This document shows positions 52,053-60,960 of a DNA stretch of 64,000 bases, piece by piece (position 1 is the first letter of the stretch; each line of letters opens with the position of its first letter). Location of the stretch: NCBI RefSeq assembly GCF_022953055.1, contig NZ_JALJEJ010000002.1, positions 186,001 to 250,000 of the forward strand. Direction: 5' to 3'. The translations under genes were made by a program, and so were the position numbers. This stretch comes from Mucilaginibacter straminoryzae (GTDB lineage: Bacteria > Bacteroidota > Bacteroidia > Sphingobacteriales > Sphingobacteriaceae). A model generated the notes under the pieces. It searched no databases and was not told where the DNA came from. It was given only the letters and a program-made list of their open reading frames with translations.

Positions 52053-52097
52053 ATCAGGAACGCCTTTTCAGAAACAGGAAGGGCGTTCCTGATTTTG
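52053..52097 (+). terminator. Rho-independent terminator after the beta-helix gene
   Basis: ATCAGGAACGCC (52053-52064) pairs exactly with GGCGTTCCTGAT (52082-52093) around a 17-base loop, followed by a short T run. Confidence 0.75.
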
Positions 52098-52251
52098 CCA
52101 TGCTTCAATCGGTTAAAACAGAAACATTCGGCATTGCTGATTGCATCAACAGTCCTGCCGGGACACGAGCGAAGTACACTACTTTGGTTGCTACGGACTA
52201 TTAACCTTTAAGTCTTGTTTTTAAAAAGTCGATTACCCCAAATTTTAGATT

Positions 52252-53937
52252 ATGAACTCTTCAAAAAAGAGCAGAATGCTCGCCCTACCTCGTTTTAATG
52301 GTCTGCTGATCTTGCTAATCAGCGTGTTAACCCTGTTCGGCCAATTAAACGTTTACGCGCAAAAGGAAGAAGACGACAATAAATTTACGTCTAATAAGAA
52401 CAAGCCTGAGCGTGAAGAATGGTTGCGCGATATGGGTTTTGGGTTGTTTATCCATTTTAGTTTTGATAGCCAGTTGGGTATTTCCATCAGTCATTCCATG
52501 GTTGGCGCGTCTGATGATTATATGAACAGGTTCATCAATGAATTATCAAAAACTTTCGATCCTTATAAATACGATGCCTACCGCATGGCTATGCAGGCCA
52601 AATTAGCAGGCGCACGGTATATCTGCATTACCGCCAAGCATCATTCGGGGTATTGCCTCTGGGATACAGAAACCACCGACTTTAAGATCACCAATTCAGC
52701 TTACAAAAAAGATCTGATAAAGGAATATGTAGACGGTGCAAGAAAAGCCGGGCTGGCCGTCGGCATTTATTACTCTCCGGAAGATTTTAAGTTCCTGTAC
52801 GACCATGGCGTTACCGTAAGCCGCGCAACAGGTAAATTGCCCCAGAAGATAGAAGATGCCTATAATGACCTGGTGAGAAAACAAACCCGTGAGCTGTTTA
52901 CCCGTTACGGGAAAATTGATATGCTTTTTATTGACGGAAACCACAAAGAAGCATGTAAAGAAGAAGCCTGGAAACTACAGCCGGATGTAGTGATCACCCG
53001 CGGAGCGGTAAATACCCCCGAACAGACCATTCCAGGTGCAGGCGCAGATAAATTATGGGAATCAAACCTAACCATGGGGACGCAATGGGAGTATAAGCCC
53101 ACTAATGACGACCTAAAGTCTGGCACCCGGTTGATAGAGATCCTGATAGAAACGCGGGCCAAGGGCGGTAACATGCTGCTTAACGTGGGGCCGAAACCTG
53201 ATGGAACGATTGCTGACCCGGAAGAGCGTCGTTTACAAGAAATAGCAACCTGGCATTTTATTAACCAGGAAGCTATCCATAATGTCAGGACGTGGATTAT
53301 CCCCAACGAGGAGTATATCTGGTTTACTGCTTCAAAGAACAGGAAAACGGTTTACGCGATGATAACAGGCCTGCCAGACTGGTTTAAGGGCCAGCGAAAG
53401 GATTTTGTAATATCTTCTGTAAAAACTACCCCGAACACGAAAATAAGCGTGCTGGGCTATAGTGGCAAAACGTTTGAATCTGCTGGTAACAGAGACCCGA
53501 AGTGTTATTTTACACAACAAGCTGACGGTATTCATATTTCGGTAGTAAATGGCCAAAGAATTTATGATAACAATAAATGGCCTAACCCTATCACCGTGAA
53601 GCTCGAGAACATAGAACCAGCTTTAATACCGCCGGTTTTGCAAACTTTAAAGCCGGGAACCGAAAACAACCAAACCGTTTTCAAAGGAAAAATATTAGAT
53701 AAAGGGGATGCAAAGAGTTTGAATGTATGTTTCGAATACCGGCTATATCCGGGCTTTTTTGAAAATCTTTATTTTAAAGAATGGAAGCGTACCGAGGTTT
53801 TGCCGATGAATGATAAGGGCGAATTTTCCTATACGGTACAAGGGCTGCAAAAAGGTAAAACTTATGAATACCGGTTTGTTGTAATTCATCCTAAAATAAC
53901 TTTATACGGCGATCGCGAACAAGCTACCGCTAAATAA
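52252..53937 (+). CDS. GH29 alpha-L-fucosidase (1), secreted
   Basis: 561 residues. The signal peptide is about 14-37 (FNGLLILLISVLTLFGQLNVYAQ). Barrel motifs are GFGLFIHFSFDS, YICITAKHHSGYCLWDTETTDF, GIYYSPEDFKFLYDHG and the nucleophile D228 in DMLFIDGNHKE. A C-terminal beta-sandwich follows (about 365-555), rich in beta strands, with a fibronectin-like last part. GH29 releases alpha-L-fucose; the HHS and WDT motifs are conserved. The acid/base residue is not securely identified, as is usual for this family. It is followed by the esterase after 79 bp on the same strand. It differs from the second fucosidase at 56099 in length and C-terminal domain, suggesting a different linkage. Confidence 0.93.
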   Translation: MNSSKKSRMLALPRFNGLLILLISVLTLFGQLNVYAQKEEDDNKFTSNKNKPEREEWLRDMGFGLFIHFSFDSQLGISISHSMVGASDDYMNRFINELSKTFDPYKYDAYRMAMQAKLAGARYICITAKHHSGYCLWDTETTDFKITNSAYKKDLIKEYVDGARKAGLAVGIYYSPEDFKFLYDHGVTVSRATGKLPQKIEDAYNDLVRKQTRELFTRYGKIDMLFIDGNHKEACKEEAWKLQPDVVITRGAVNTPEQTIPGAGADKLWESNLTMGTQWEYKPTNDDLKSGTRLIEILIETRAKGGNMLLNVGPKPDGTIADPEERRLQEIATWHFINQEAIHNVRTWIIPNEEYIWFTASKNRKTVYAMITGLPDWFKGQRKDFVISSVKTTPNTKISVLGYSGKTFESAGNRDPKCYFTQQADGIHISVVNGQRIYDNNKWPNPITVKLENIEPALIPPVLQTLKPGTENNQTVFKGKILDKGDAKSLNVCFEYRLYPGFFENLYFKEWKRTEVLPMNDKGEFSYTVQGLQKGKTYEYRFVVIHPKITLYGDREQATAK

Positions 53938-54016
53938 TCCCGTAAATTAATTGGCCAAATGTGAATGTAAGTTTTTCATGTGCGGCTCAAATGACCAGCC
54001 TCGTTAAAGGAAGTAA

Positions 54017-54928
54017 ATGAAACCCATAGATACACCAACTAATCTTTTCAGAACTTTATTATTTGTTTCTCTTATTGGTTTAATACCACGGTTCGGTACG
54101 GCTCAAAGTAAGGCAGGCGGCTATCTTTCCCCGGCACCATCTGTTATCAGCATAGATAGCACCATTACTTGTTACGCAGACCTTCGCTATGGCCCGGTAC
54201 CCGATTCTGTCAATACGGCCTCATCAGACCGTATCTTTGATCTGTATCTTCCCCATACTATGGGTTTAAAGGATAAGCTCCCGTTGTTCCTGTTTATACA
54301 TGGCGGTGGCTTTTCAGGCGGTGGTAAGTCATTGAAAGAACTTTGCACGGCAATGGCCCGAAAAGGCTATGCGGTGGCATCTATCAATTACAGGCTTACA
54401 TTAAAAAACAACAAGGTTCATGAGGCTAACTGCGGCGTTAACATGTCAAAAGGATTACCCGTTGGCGGAAGGTTCCACCCGCTGTTACAAAAGGCAGTAG
54501 CCAATGCCTCGGATGATGCCGCCATAGCACTGACTTTTCTTTCCACCAAAGCAGCAGCATACCATTTGGACACCGGCAAAATATTTATCTGCGGTGGATC
54601 TGCCGGGGCAATGACGGCCTTGCACCTTGCTTATATTTCCAAAAAACCGCACCCACCTGTAAAAGCGGTGGTGGATTTGTGGGGAGGCCTGGAGGATGCC
54701 GGTAAGATAGCTGCTGCTAACGTACCCCCGGTATTAATCATTCACGGAGACAAGGATGATACGATAAATATTGACTACGCCTACGCCCTACAGCGACGGA
54801 TGCAGGAAATTGGATCGGCATTATCCGGTATGATCATTTTAAAAGATAAAGGCCATGCGCAATACCAATACGTTACCGATCACCTGATCGGCGATATTGA
54901 CGCTTTTCTAAACCGTATTTCAAAATGA
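54017..54928 (+). CDS. Secreted alpha/beta-hydrolase, carbohydrate esterase-like
   Basis: 303 residues with a signal peptide (about 12-30, ending GTAQS). Alpha/beta-hydrolase features are the oxyanion motif FIHGGGFSGGG, the nucleophile S195 in CGGSAGAMT, an acid Asp around 247-248 in HGDKDDTI and the catalytic H280 in KDKGHAQYQ. The HGGGFSGG and GGSAG patterns match the esterase/BD-FAE-type group found in polysaccharide loci, which removes acetyl or feruloyl groups. Pairing with GH29 in the same direction suggests deacetylation of a fucosylated glycan (inference). It is convergent with the aldo/keto reductase. Confidence 0.88.
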   Translation: MKPIDTPTNLFRTLLFVSLIGLIPRFGTAQSKAGGYLSPAPSVISIDSTITCYADLRYGPVPDSVNTASSDRIFDLYLPHTMGLKDKLPLFLFIHGGGFSGGGKSLKELCTAMARKGYAVASINYRLTLKNNKVHEANCGVNMSKGLPVGGRFHPLLQKAVANASDDAAIALTFLSTKAAAYHLDTGKIFICGGSAGAMTALHLAYISKKPHPPVKAVVDLWGGLEDAGKIAAANVPPVLIIHGDKDDTINIDYAYALQRRMQEIGSALSGMIILKDKGHAQYQYVTDHLIGDIDAFLNRISK

Positions 54929-55015
54929 GCCGAACTGAACAGCCAACATAGCAACCCAGCAAAGAGCATCAAGCGCCTGATGCGATATCCGGCTGATGGC
55001 GCTCCTGTGCTTTCT

Positions 55016-56041
55016 CTACGACCAATTATTGAGCAGGTAGCGAAACGCATAGCTGGGATCGATCATACCTTTTAGTATCATTGTCATCCAAAAATCGTTG
55101 GGTATCTGTACCTCAGCCATCCGCATATTTTTAGAAACCCGGTTCTTGTTTGTTGTATTTAAAGCAATGCTGTTTACGCCAGGTGCAGAAATTGCGAATG
55201 CGATACAGGCTGCGGCTGGTTCTACCTCAAATTCCCGGCATAACTTATAGAAAGACTCCCGCCACTGATATAAATTGCTGTCTTTTACGGGGTCAACCGG
55301 CCTGTAATTATAAAAATCAAGGCCGGTTAAAAAACCGCCATTGAATACGGCTGAATTAATAATTGCGATCTTGTTCCTCTCGAGTTCCTGCATAAATTCA
55401 ATCAATTCCATCGGGTGGCTGTGTATTGTAAAACTATTGGCGATCATTACCCAGTCTAACGGAACATCCCTGCTGATCTTTTGAACAACTCGCCAGTCTT
55501 TGGCGCCGATGCCAATGCCTTTAACCTCGCCCGCTGACTTCAGCTCTGCCAGGGCAGAGTAGGCATCCAAAATATCCTCATATCTCCGTTCTGCATCAAG
55601 CAAGTCTGATGCTCCGTTGATATATTCATCGGGATCATGTACCGAAACCAGGTCAGCAACATAACCATCCAGCAATTCGTTCCCTTGTGCGTAACAATCC
55701 AGTATACCTTTATAGCTAATCCGCTGTACGGCATCATGTTTTAGCCCTCTCCATACGCCCGGTTCAAAAGTAGGTTCCGGCGTGTCCAAGTCTGTCCGCA
55801 GCCAGCCTAATTTATTGCTGATCATAACCTTTTCTGGCGAAACATCAAGCTGCCTGAGACATTTTCCCAGGGTTTCGAGCGCCAGCCCTGCACCGTACTT
55901 CCCTGCCGAATCAAAAACGGTTGCTCCTTCGGTACACCTGATGCATTCGCTGATTATTGCTAACTTTTCCTCATCAGGCAGTATGGTATAAAGGTTACCC
56001 AGTCCGCTTGTTCCGTAGATCACTTTTGGTAGCTCCATCAT
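55016..56041 (-). CDS. Aldo/keto reductase, L-fucose (D-threo-aldose) 1-dehydrogenase-like
   Basis: 341 residues, cytoplasmic (no signal). The AKR catalytic set is visible: Asp44 in VFDSAGKYG, Tyr49, Lys77 in MISNKLGW and His135 in VSVHDPDEY. The N-terminal VIYGTSGLGNLY, the long loop after DTAEPTF-like stretch and VHDPD are typical of the D-threo-aldose 1-dehydrogenase branch, which oxidises L-fucose at C1 to the lactone with NAD(P). It is the last gene of the minus-strand unit behind GH29 (2). With the mutarotase it suggests non-phosphorylative L-fucose oxidation; the lactonase and later enzymes are not seen here. Confidence 0.82.
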   Translation of the reverse strand: MMELPKVIYGTSGLGNLYTILPDEEKLAIISECIRCTEGATVFDSAGKYGAGLALETLGKCLRQLDVSPEKVMISNKLGWLRTDLDTPEPTFEPGVWRGLKHDAVQRISYKGILDCYAQGNELLDGYVADLVSVHDPDEYINGASDLLDAERRYEDILDAYSALAELKSAGEVKGIGIGAKDWRVVQKISRDVPLDWVMIANSFTIHSHPMELIEFMQELERNKIAIINSAVFNGGFLTGLDFYNYRPVDPVKDSNLYQWRESFYKLCREFEVEPAAACIAFAISAPGVNSIALNTTNKNRVSKNMRMAEVQIPNDFWMTMILKGMIDPSYAFRYLLNNWS

Positions 56042-56098
56042 TTTATTTGATTTTAATTAAGTAGTCTTGAGCGGTGAATTATTTTGTTTGATCCGGCC

Positions 56099-57721
56099 TT
56101 ACAAATAGCCGTCTATGCGGAGCGTGTAAGCGATCTGATCAGGGATGGCGGCAGGTAACATCACTTCTAAACCTTCCGCTGTCTGCTGAAATGATAACTT
56201 TTTGTCAGAACCCAATAGAGATATCCTGATAGCTGAAGCAGATCCGGGTAACGCAGTGATGGAACGAATCAGTAATTTCCCGGATGACGGCCGGGCCATC
56301 GCAATTGCATAAAGTGATTTTCCTTTTGTAGTAAACCTGAAGTCTTGCGCAACGTAGGGCGCTTTTCGGTACAGCGGCATATGTCCTTTTGCATTATCGG
56401 GAACGTGATCTGCGATAGAAGGACCTTCACCGTAACGTACCCATGGCCGTGTGCCATAAATGGCTTCTCCATTAATAGCCAGCCATGCGCCAATGCCTTT
56501 AAGTATCTCCTTTTCCTTATCATCGATGGTACCATCCGCCCTTATCGGGATACTTAACAACAGGTTCCCATTTTTACTAACAACATCGATCAGGGCATGT
56601 ATTACACTTTCAGCATTTTTATACTCAATATCTTTTTTATAATGCCACGCACCAATGCACGCGTCTGATTGCCATGGAATATTGCTTAGTTGCCGCTCGG
56701 TTCCCACCTCAAGGTCATTGATAAAACACTTTTTTTCTGTATCCGTCAGCGATTTGGTATTGATCACCGCCTCATTCCTGCCATATTTAGCGATACTTTT
56801 ATTGTACAAGCCTGCGGCCAGGTTCAGGCCGATCGAAGGATCATTCTCATATAGCGGTAAATGGGAGTCGTCGAAATAAACCAGGTCTGGCTCGTATCTG
56901 CTGACAAGATCTTTTACCCTGTCATAGAACTTGTGCAGATATGCCGCGGAGGGCAGATCGCCGGGGTTTTGCCAGGCCAGCCGACGATTCAACACGTCTT
57001 TACTGATTTTGTGTCCGTACTGTGCGTATAAATCCTGGGGGTCATAACCTTCCCACCATAACCCTTTGCCATCTGCTTTAGACATAACCCCGTCATAGGA
57101 AACACCTTTAAACGCACCGCTGGTATCTTTTAGCTGCGTTACTTCATACCAGGACCAGGCACTGCTGGCATGAACGGAAACCCCAAAACGTAGTCCGGCT
57201 TTTTTTGCTGCTTCTGCCCATTTGCCGATAAGATTTTTCTGAGGCCCCATGTTGACAGCGTTCCAGGGCTGATATTTGGAATCCCAAAGGTCAAAGTTAT
57301 CATGGTGATTAGCCAGCGCAACAAAATACTTCGCCCCTGCATTTTTGTAAAGCGCCATCAGTTGCCCAGGATCAAAATGTTCTGCTTTCCAGAGATGGAT
57401 CACATCCTTAAAGCCAAACTTTGAAGGATGTCCGTAGCGTTTCAGGTGCAGGTCATATTGTTTGCTACCCTGGATATACATATTGCGTGCATACCAGTCG
57501 CCGGCCTCGGGTTCGCACTGCGGTCCCCAATGCGCCCATATACCAAATTTAGCATCGCGAAACCATTCCGGCACCTGGTAATTACTCAGCGATGTAATGG
57601 TGGGTTCAAACGGTCCTGAAGAAAAAGTTTTTATCTGTGCGCTGGCCATGCTACCCATCATATGCGCAAACAAGGAAATAGTTAAAATCCGTAAAAAAAC
57701 AGCTCGTGAAAGTTTTTTCAT
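56099..57721 (-). CDS. GH29 alpha-L-fucosidase (2), secreted
   Basis: 540 residues with a signal peptide (about 1-29, FLRILTISLFAHMMGSMASAQ). Barrel motifs: PEWFRDAKFGIWAHWGPQCEPEAGDWYARNMY, YFVALANHHDNFDLWDSKYQPWN, LRFGVSVHASSAWSWYE and the nucleophile D284 in DLVYFDDSHLP. The C-terminal beta-sandwich ends with LPAAIPDQIAYTLRIDGYL. The FGIWAHWGPQ form with QCEPEAGDW belongs to the other GH29 branch (subfamily B-like proteins), unlike the fucosidase at 52252, so it may prefer branched fucosides. It sits between the mutarotase (130-bp gap) and the aldo/keto reductase (57-bp gap). Confidence 0.93.
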   Translation of the reverse strand: MKKLSRAVFLRILTISLFAHMMGSMASAQIKTFSSGPFEPTITSLSNYQVPEWFRDAKFGIWAHWGPQCEPEAGDWYARNMYIQGSKQYDLHLKRYGHPSKFGFKDVIHLWKAEHFDPGQLMALYKNAGAKYFVALANHHDNFDLWDSKYQPWNAVNMGPQKNLIGKWAEAAKKAGLRFGVSVHASSAWSWYEVTQLKDTSGAFKGVSYDGVMSKADGKGLWWEGYDPQDLYAQYGHKISKDVLNRRLAWQNPGDLPSAAYLHKFYDRVKDLVSRYEPDLVYFDDSHLPLYENDPSIGLNLAAGLYNKSIAKYGRNEAVINTKSLTDTEKKCFINDLEVGTERQLSNIPWQSDACIGAWHYKKDIEYKNAESVIHALIDVVSKNGNLLLSIPIRADGTIDDKEKEILKGIGAWLAINGEAIYGTRPWVRYGEGPSIADHVPDNAKGHMPLYRKAPYVAQDFRFTTKGKSLYAIAMARPSSGKLLIRSITALPGSASAIRISLLGSDKKLSFQQTAEGLEVMLPAAIPDQIAYTLRIDGYL

Positions 57722-57851
57722 GTGATTATTAATGTTCTAGTAGAAATAGTTTTTTAGAGAAGTTCGTGTGAATTAAATGGATGAAGAAACTGCAATAAGC
57801 GGGCATATCACGTTCGGCTTCTACAGTCATCCCGATGTAGTCCGCTTTTTT

Positions 57852-58196
57852 TCAGGCAACTTCTAAGTCAAAAATCAACTGCATCAGCACCCACTTTTCA
57901 TTTTCTTTAGCCCAAGGCAGCGGCTGCTGGAATTTCCACATCAGTTCTTCCCAATCCTGGGTTCTAGGGTTGGCGGCATCAAGCTCGGCTTTACGTTCAA
58001 AAGAGAAAGAATCAGCCACCTCCATGATCATGAACAGGCGGTTACCCGTCCGGTAGATCTCCATGGCGGTAATATCTGCACCAACAATGGCGTTTTTAAT
58101 CTCCGGCCAGCCGTTTCCGGCGCTATGCCAACGGTCGTATTCGGCTATCAGTGATGGATCATCTTTAAGATCAAGTGCATAACAAAATCGTTTCAT
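57852..58196 (-). CDS. L-rhamnose/L-fucose mutarotase-family protein
   Basis: 114 residues from the ATG at 58196 (MKRFCYALDLKDDP); an earlier in-frame ATG adds seven unlikely residues. It is a small dimeric ferredoxin-like fold with the family residues YDRWH near the N-terminus, WPEIKNAIVGADITAMEIYRTGNRLFMIME and WKFQQPLPWAK at the end. It interconverts alpha and beta anomers of 6-deoxyhexoses. In a locus with two fucosidases and a fucose-dehydrogenase-like enzyme, L-fucose is a likelier substrate than L-rhamnose (inference). It starts 36 bp after the GH2 gene. Confidence 0.87.
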   Translation of the reverse strand: MKRFCYALDLKDDPSLIAEYDRWHSAGNGWPEIKNAIVGADITAMEIYRTGNRLFMIMEVADSFSFERKAELDAANPRTQDWEELMWKFQQPLPWAKENEKWVLMQLIFDLEVA

Positions 58197-58232
58197 ATAT
58201 TGGTTTTTAAGGTTCAATAAATAGTTCCAGGC

Positions 58233-60878
58233 TTAGAATATTTTTTTGATCTGAACGGCATTCAATATGGCCTGGCCCTGGTGCGGAATGAAATCAATAG
58301 TGATACCCTGGCCTTTTTCGGCAGTGATGATGGTTGTGGAATAATAGGCCGTTGCCGGAAGCAGGTAATTGTGATTGCTAAGATCCTCTAAAATGGTTTT
58401 ACCATTGATCTGTACATCAAAAGAGCGGGTCTGCTCTACTTCTTTGGCTACAGTTGCATCCAGGTTGTAAATTGATTTTTCGGCATTATTTTTTGCCTGA
58501 AGTTCGGCAAAGTGCAGGGTGACGGCGTATTCCCCGTCCGGTACGTCGGCTTTAAAACCAGTCAAACCAATGCGTTGCGTTTCATAGATTGCATCATTAT
58601 TGGTATTAACAATGGCTTTGTCTGATCCAAAGGGTTGCCGGTTCAGTGAATTTAGCCGGAAAACCTGCCCGCCAAGATATCCCCAACTGCCTTTAGTATA
58701 AGGCTTTTCTGGAAGCCATACCTGCTGCATTTTCTGATCTACAAAGAAACGCGGATCACCTAAACTTACGTTCAATGCATCAAAGGTGGTATCATGGGCA
58801 AGGTCTGAAGCGATCATTTTGAACTTTACCGTCTGGTCATCTTCCAGTCCTTTCCCGTCTGAAGCCTTAATATAGTTGAGGCCATTACGAAACGGCACCT
58901 GAAAAACGGCAATATGGTCTTTGGCTTCAACCTTTTTTAACAACTTACCGTTAAGCCATAGCGCTACAAAAGGCTGGTTGGTGAAAACCACCACCTCTTG
59001 CATGGAAGTTCCGTCTGCGGAGGCGATCCCCGATCTGAGCAGCCATTGATTACCACCAAGTTTAAGGAACGGCACTTTCAGCAAATTTGCCTGGTAAAGA
59101 AAATAAGCTTCTTTAGGCTCGCGTGCATCAGTTGTTAATCCCTTGGTATTGATATGCGGTGTCGACTCGCCACGCCCTTCCGAGTTAAAATCGACCAGGT
59201 TCCATACCGCTGCGCCTGCAACGAAAGGCCTGGCCATGATCTCTTTAAGATCATGCATGTGATAAATCCGCTGATATTCAATCGTTTTATCAAACCGTAC
59301 CGGATCTGAACTATGAGAGCGGATATCTGCATCGGCACCGAATTCCGTTACGATCAGCGGCTTATCCGGAAGGTTGGCATGATGCCTTTCCAGGAAACGT
59401 TCAAAACCTTCGAGCCCGCCACTGTACCATCCGCTGTAGATATTCCAGCCAACGATCTGAGGTACCTTAGTTAATCCGGTATTGTTATAGAGATCGAAAT
59501 TACCGTTACAAGGAATCATGGTGAATCTTGCCGGGTCTTCGGCCTTGCTCAGGCTATCAATTCTTTTGGCAAGTTTGACAATGTTGCCAAAATATAACTG
59601 CCGCTCTTTACTCCCCTCTTTGTAATGCGGATGCAGCAGTACCTCGTTCATATACGCCCAGATGACCACACTTGGGTGATTGAAGTTCTGGTCGATCATC
59701 TCCCTTTGCATGTCCAGGCAGTTTTTATAAAAAGTCTCGGATTCATTAATCTCGTTGACTACCGGGATCTCTACCGAGGCAATGATACCCAACCGGTCGC
59801 AGGCCTGGAGAATTGACGGCGCCTGCGGGTAATGCGCTATTCGGATAAAGTTGGCGCCCATATTTTTAAGCAATACTATATCTCGTTCCTGTAGGGCTTC
59901 AGGAAGCGCGTTGCCCATATCCCTGAAATCCTGATGCCGGTTCGCTCCGATAAGCTTGACATGCTTTCCGTTTAAAAAGAAACCGCTATCGGCGCTGAAC
60001 TTAAACCACCTTATGCCCAGGGAATTAGTTTGCTGATCGACAACCTCCTTTGTTTTGTTATTGATCAACCGCGTGATGACGCGATAAAGGTAAGGGTCAT
60101 CGCATGACCAAAGGTGCGGTTTAGACAGTGCTTGTTTAACAGACACCCCTTCTCCGTCCAATTTCTGTTCAATACGGTCCACACTTCGTCCGTCGCGGTC
60201 TACAATCTCATTAATAATTTTATAGGCGCTACGGTCTTTCAGCTCTTTCACTTTTGTATTTGTGATAATCACTGCCATCTGTTCGTTCACACGCGGCGTA
60301 CTAATCCTTAGCCCTGCCTGTCCCGGCCCGCTTACATCCAGATGAGGCCTACCGGTGGCTACCAGGAAAACATTGCGATAAATACCACCATAGAAGGTAA
60401 AATCTGCACTTAACGGAGGGACGCCAGGGTCGGCGCTGTTATCTACTTCGACCATAATCTGGTTAGCAGAAACGGTGTCGGAACTGAACTTAAGTAACTT
60501 GCTGACCGGAATAGAAAACGCGGTGTATCCACCGATGTGCCTACCTGCAAACACCCCGTTCACGAACACTTGGGTAACCTGGTTTGCGCCTTCGAAATAC
60601 AGGTCGATGTTTTTGTCTTTCCAGTTTGCCGGTATATATATCGTCTTTTTATAGATGCCTTTTCCGCGATAATAACCTGGTTCATCATCATTCACATCCT
60701 GCGTATTCCAGGTGTGCGGCAAGGAAACCCGTTCCCAGCTAGTAGCATCGGCAGAGCCGGGTATATCTTTATGGAAGAGCCAATTGCTGTTAATGGATTG
60801 TACGATGCGTGTTTGCGCAAACGATAACCGGGCGCATAACAAAGGCATCAATGCCGTTAGCAATAGTTTTTTTATCAT
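58233..60878 (-). CDS. GH2 beta-galactosidase-type glycosidase with C-terminal malectin-like domain, secreted
   Basis: 881 residues with a signal peptide (about 1-21, ending ARLSFAQ). Sugar-binding jelly roll (about 25-180, NSNWLFHKDIPGSADATSWERVSLPHTWN), immunoglobulin domain (about 190-290), barrel with the acid/base E412 in VVIWAYMNEVLLHP and the nucleophile E512 in LIVTEFGADAD, a DUF4982-like segment and a final malectin-type domain (about 730-880, EYAVTLHFAELQAKNNAEKS). The WAYMNE motif departs from the usual WSxGNE of LacZ, hinting at a different aglycone or sugar (galactosidase versus mannosidase or glucuronidase). It lies 82 bp after the FAD oxidoreductase and 36 bp before the mutarotase. 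Confidence 0.9.
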   Translation of the reverse strand: MIKKLLLTALMPLLCARLSFAQTRIVQSINSNWLFHKDIPGSADATSWERVSLPHTWNTQDVNDDEPGYYRGKGIYKKTIYIPANWKDKNIDLYFEGANQVTQVFVNGVFAGRHIGGYTAFSIPVSKLLKFSSDTVSANQIMVEVDNSADPGVPPLSADFTFYGGIYRNVFLVATGRPHLDVSGPGQAGLRISTPRVNEQMAVIITNTKVKELKDRSAYKIINEIVDRDGRSVDRIEQKLDGEGVSVKQALSKPHLWSCDDPYLYRVITRLINNKTKEVVDQQTNSLGIRWFKFSADSGFFLNGKHVKLIGANRHQDFRDMGNALPEALQERDIVLLKNMGANFIRIAHYPQAPSILQACDRLGIIASVEIPVVNEINESETFYKNCLDMQREMIDQNFNHPSVVIWAYMNEVLLHPHYKEGSKERQLYFGNIVKLAKRIDSLSKAEDPARFTMIPCNGNFDLYNNTGLTKVPQIVGWNIYSGWYSGGLEGFERFLERHHANLPDKPLIVTEFGADADIRSHSSDPVRFDKTIEYQRIYHMHDLKEIMARPFVAGAAVWNLVDFNSEGRGESTPHINTKGLTTDAREPKEAYFLYQANLLKVPFLKLGGNQWLLRSGIASADGTSMQEVVVFTNQPFVALWLNGKLLKKVEAKDHIAVFQVPFRNGLNYIKASDGKGLEDDQTVKFKMIASDLAHDTTFDALNVSLGDPRFFVDQKMQQVWLPEKPYTKGSWGYLGGQVFRLNSLNRQPFGSDKAIVNTNNDAIYETQRIGLTGFKADVPDGEYAVTLHFAELQAKNNAEKSIYNLDATVAKEVEQTRSFDVQINGKTILEDLSNHNYLLPATAYYSTTIITAEKGQGITIDFIPHQGQAILNAVQIKKIF

Positions 60879-60960
60879 GGTTTATTTTAGATTTATCGTT
60901 AAAAGTTAGCACGCCGGTTCATAGGTAGTCCGGCGATAGTTGACGGTAAAGAACATGGGC

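Noticed and set aside
54972..55003. Inverted repeat AGCGCC ... GGCGCT between the esterase and the aldo/keto reductase, considered as a terminator
   Set aside because: Only six paired bases, a 20-base loop and no T run; too weak to list.
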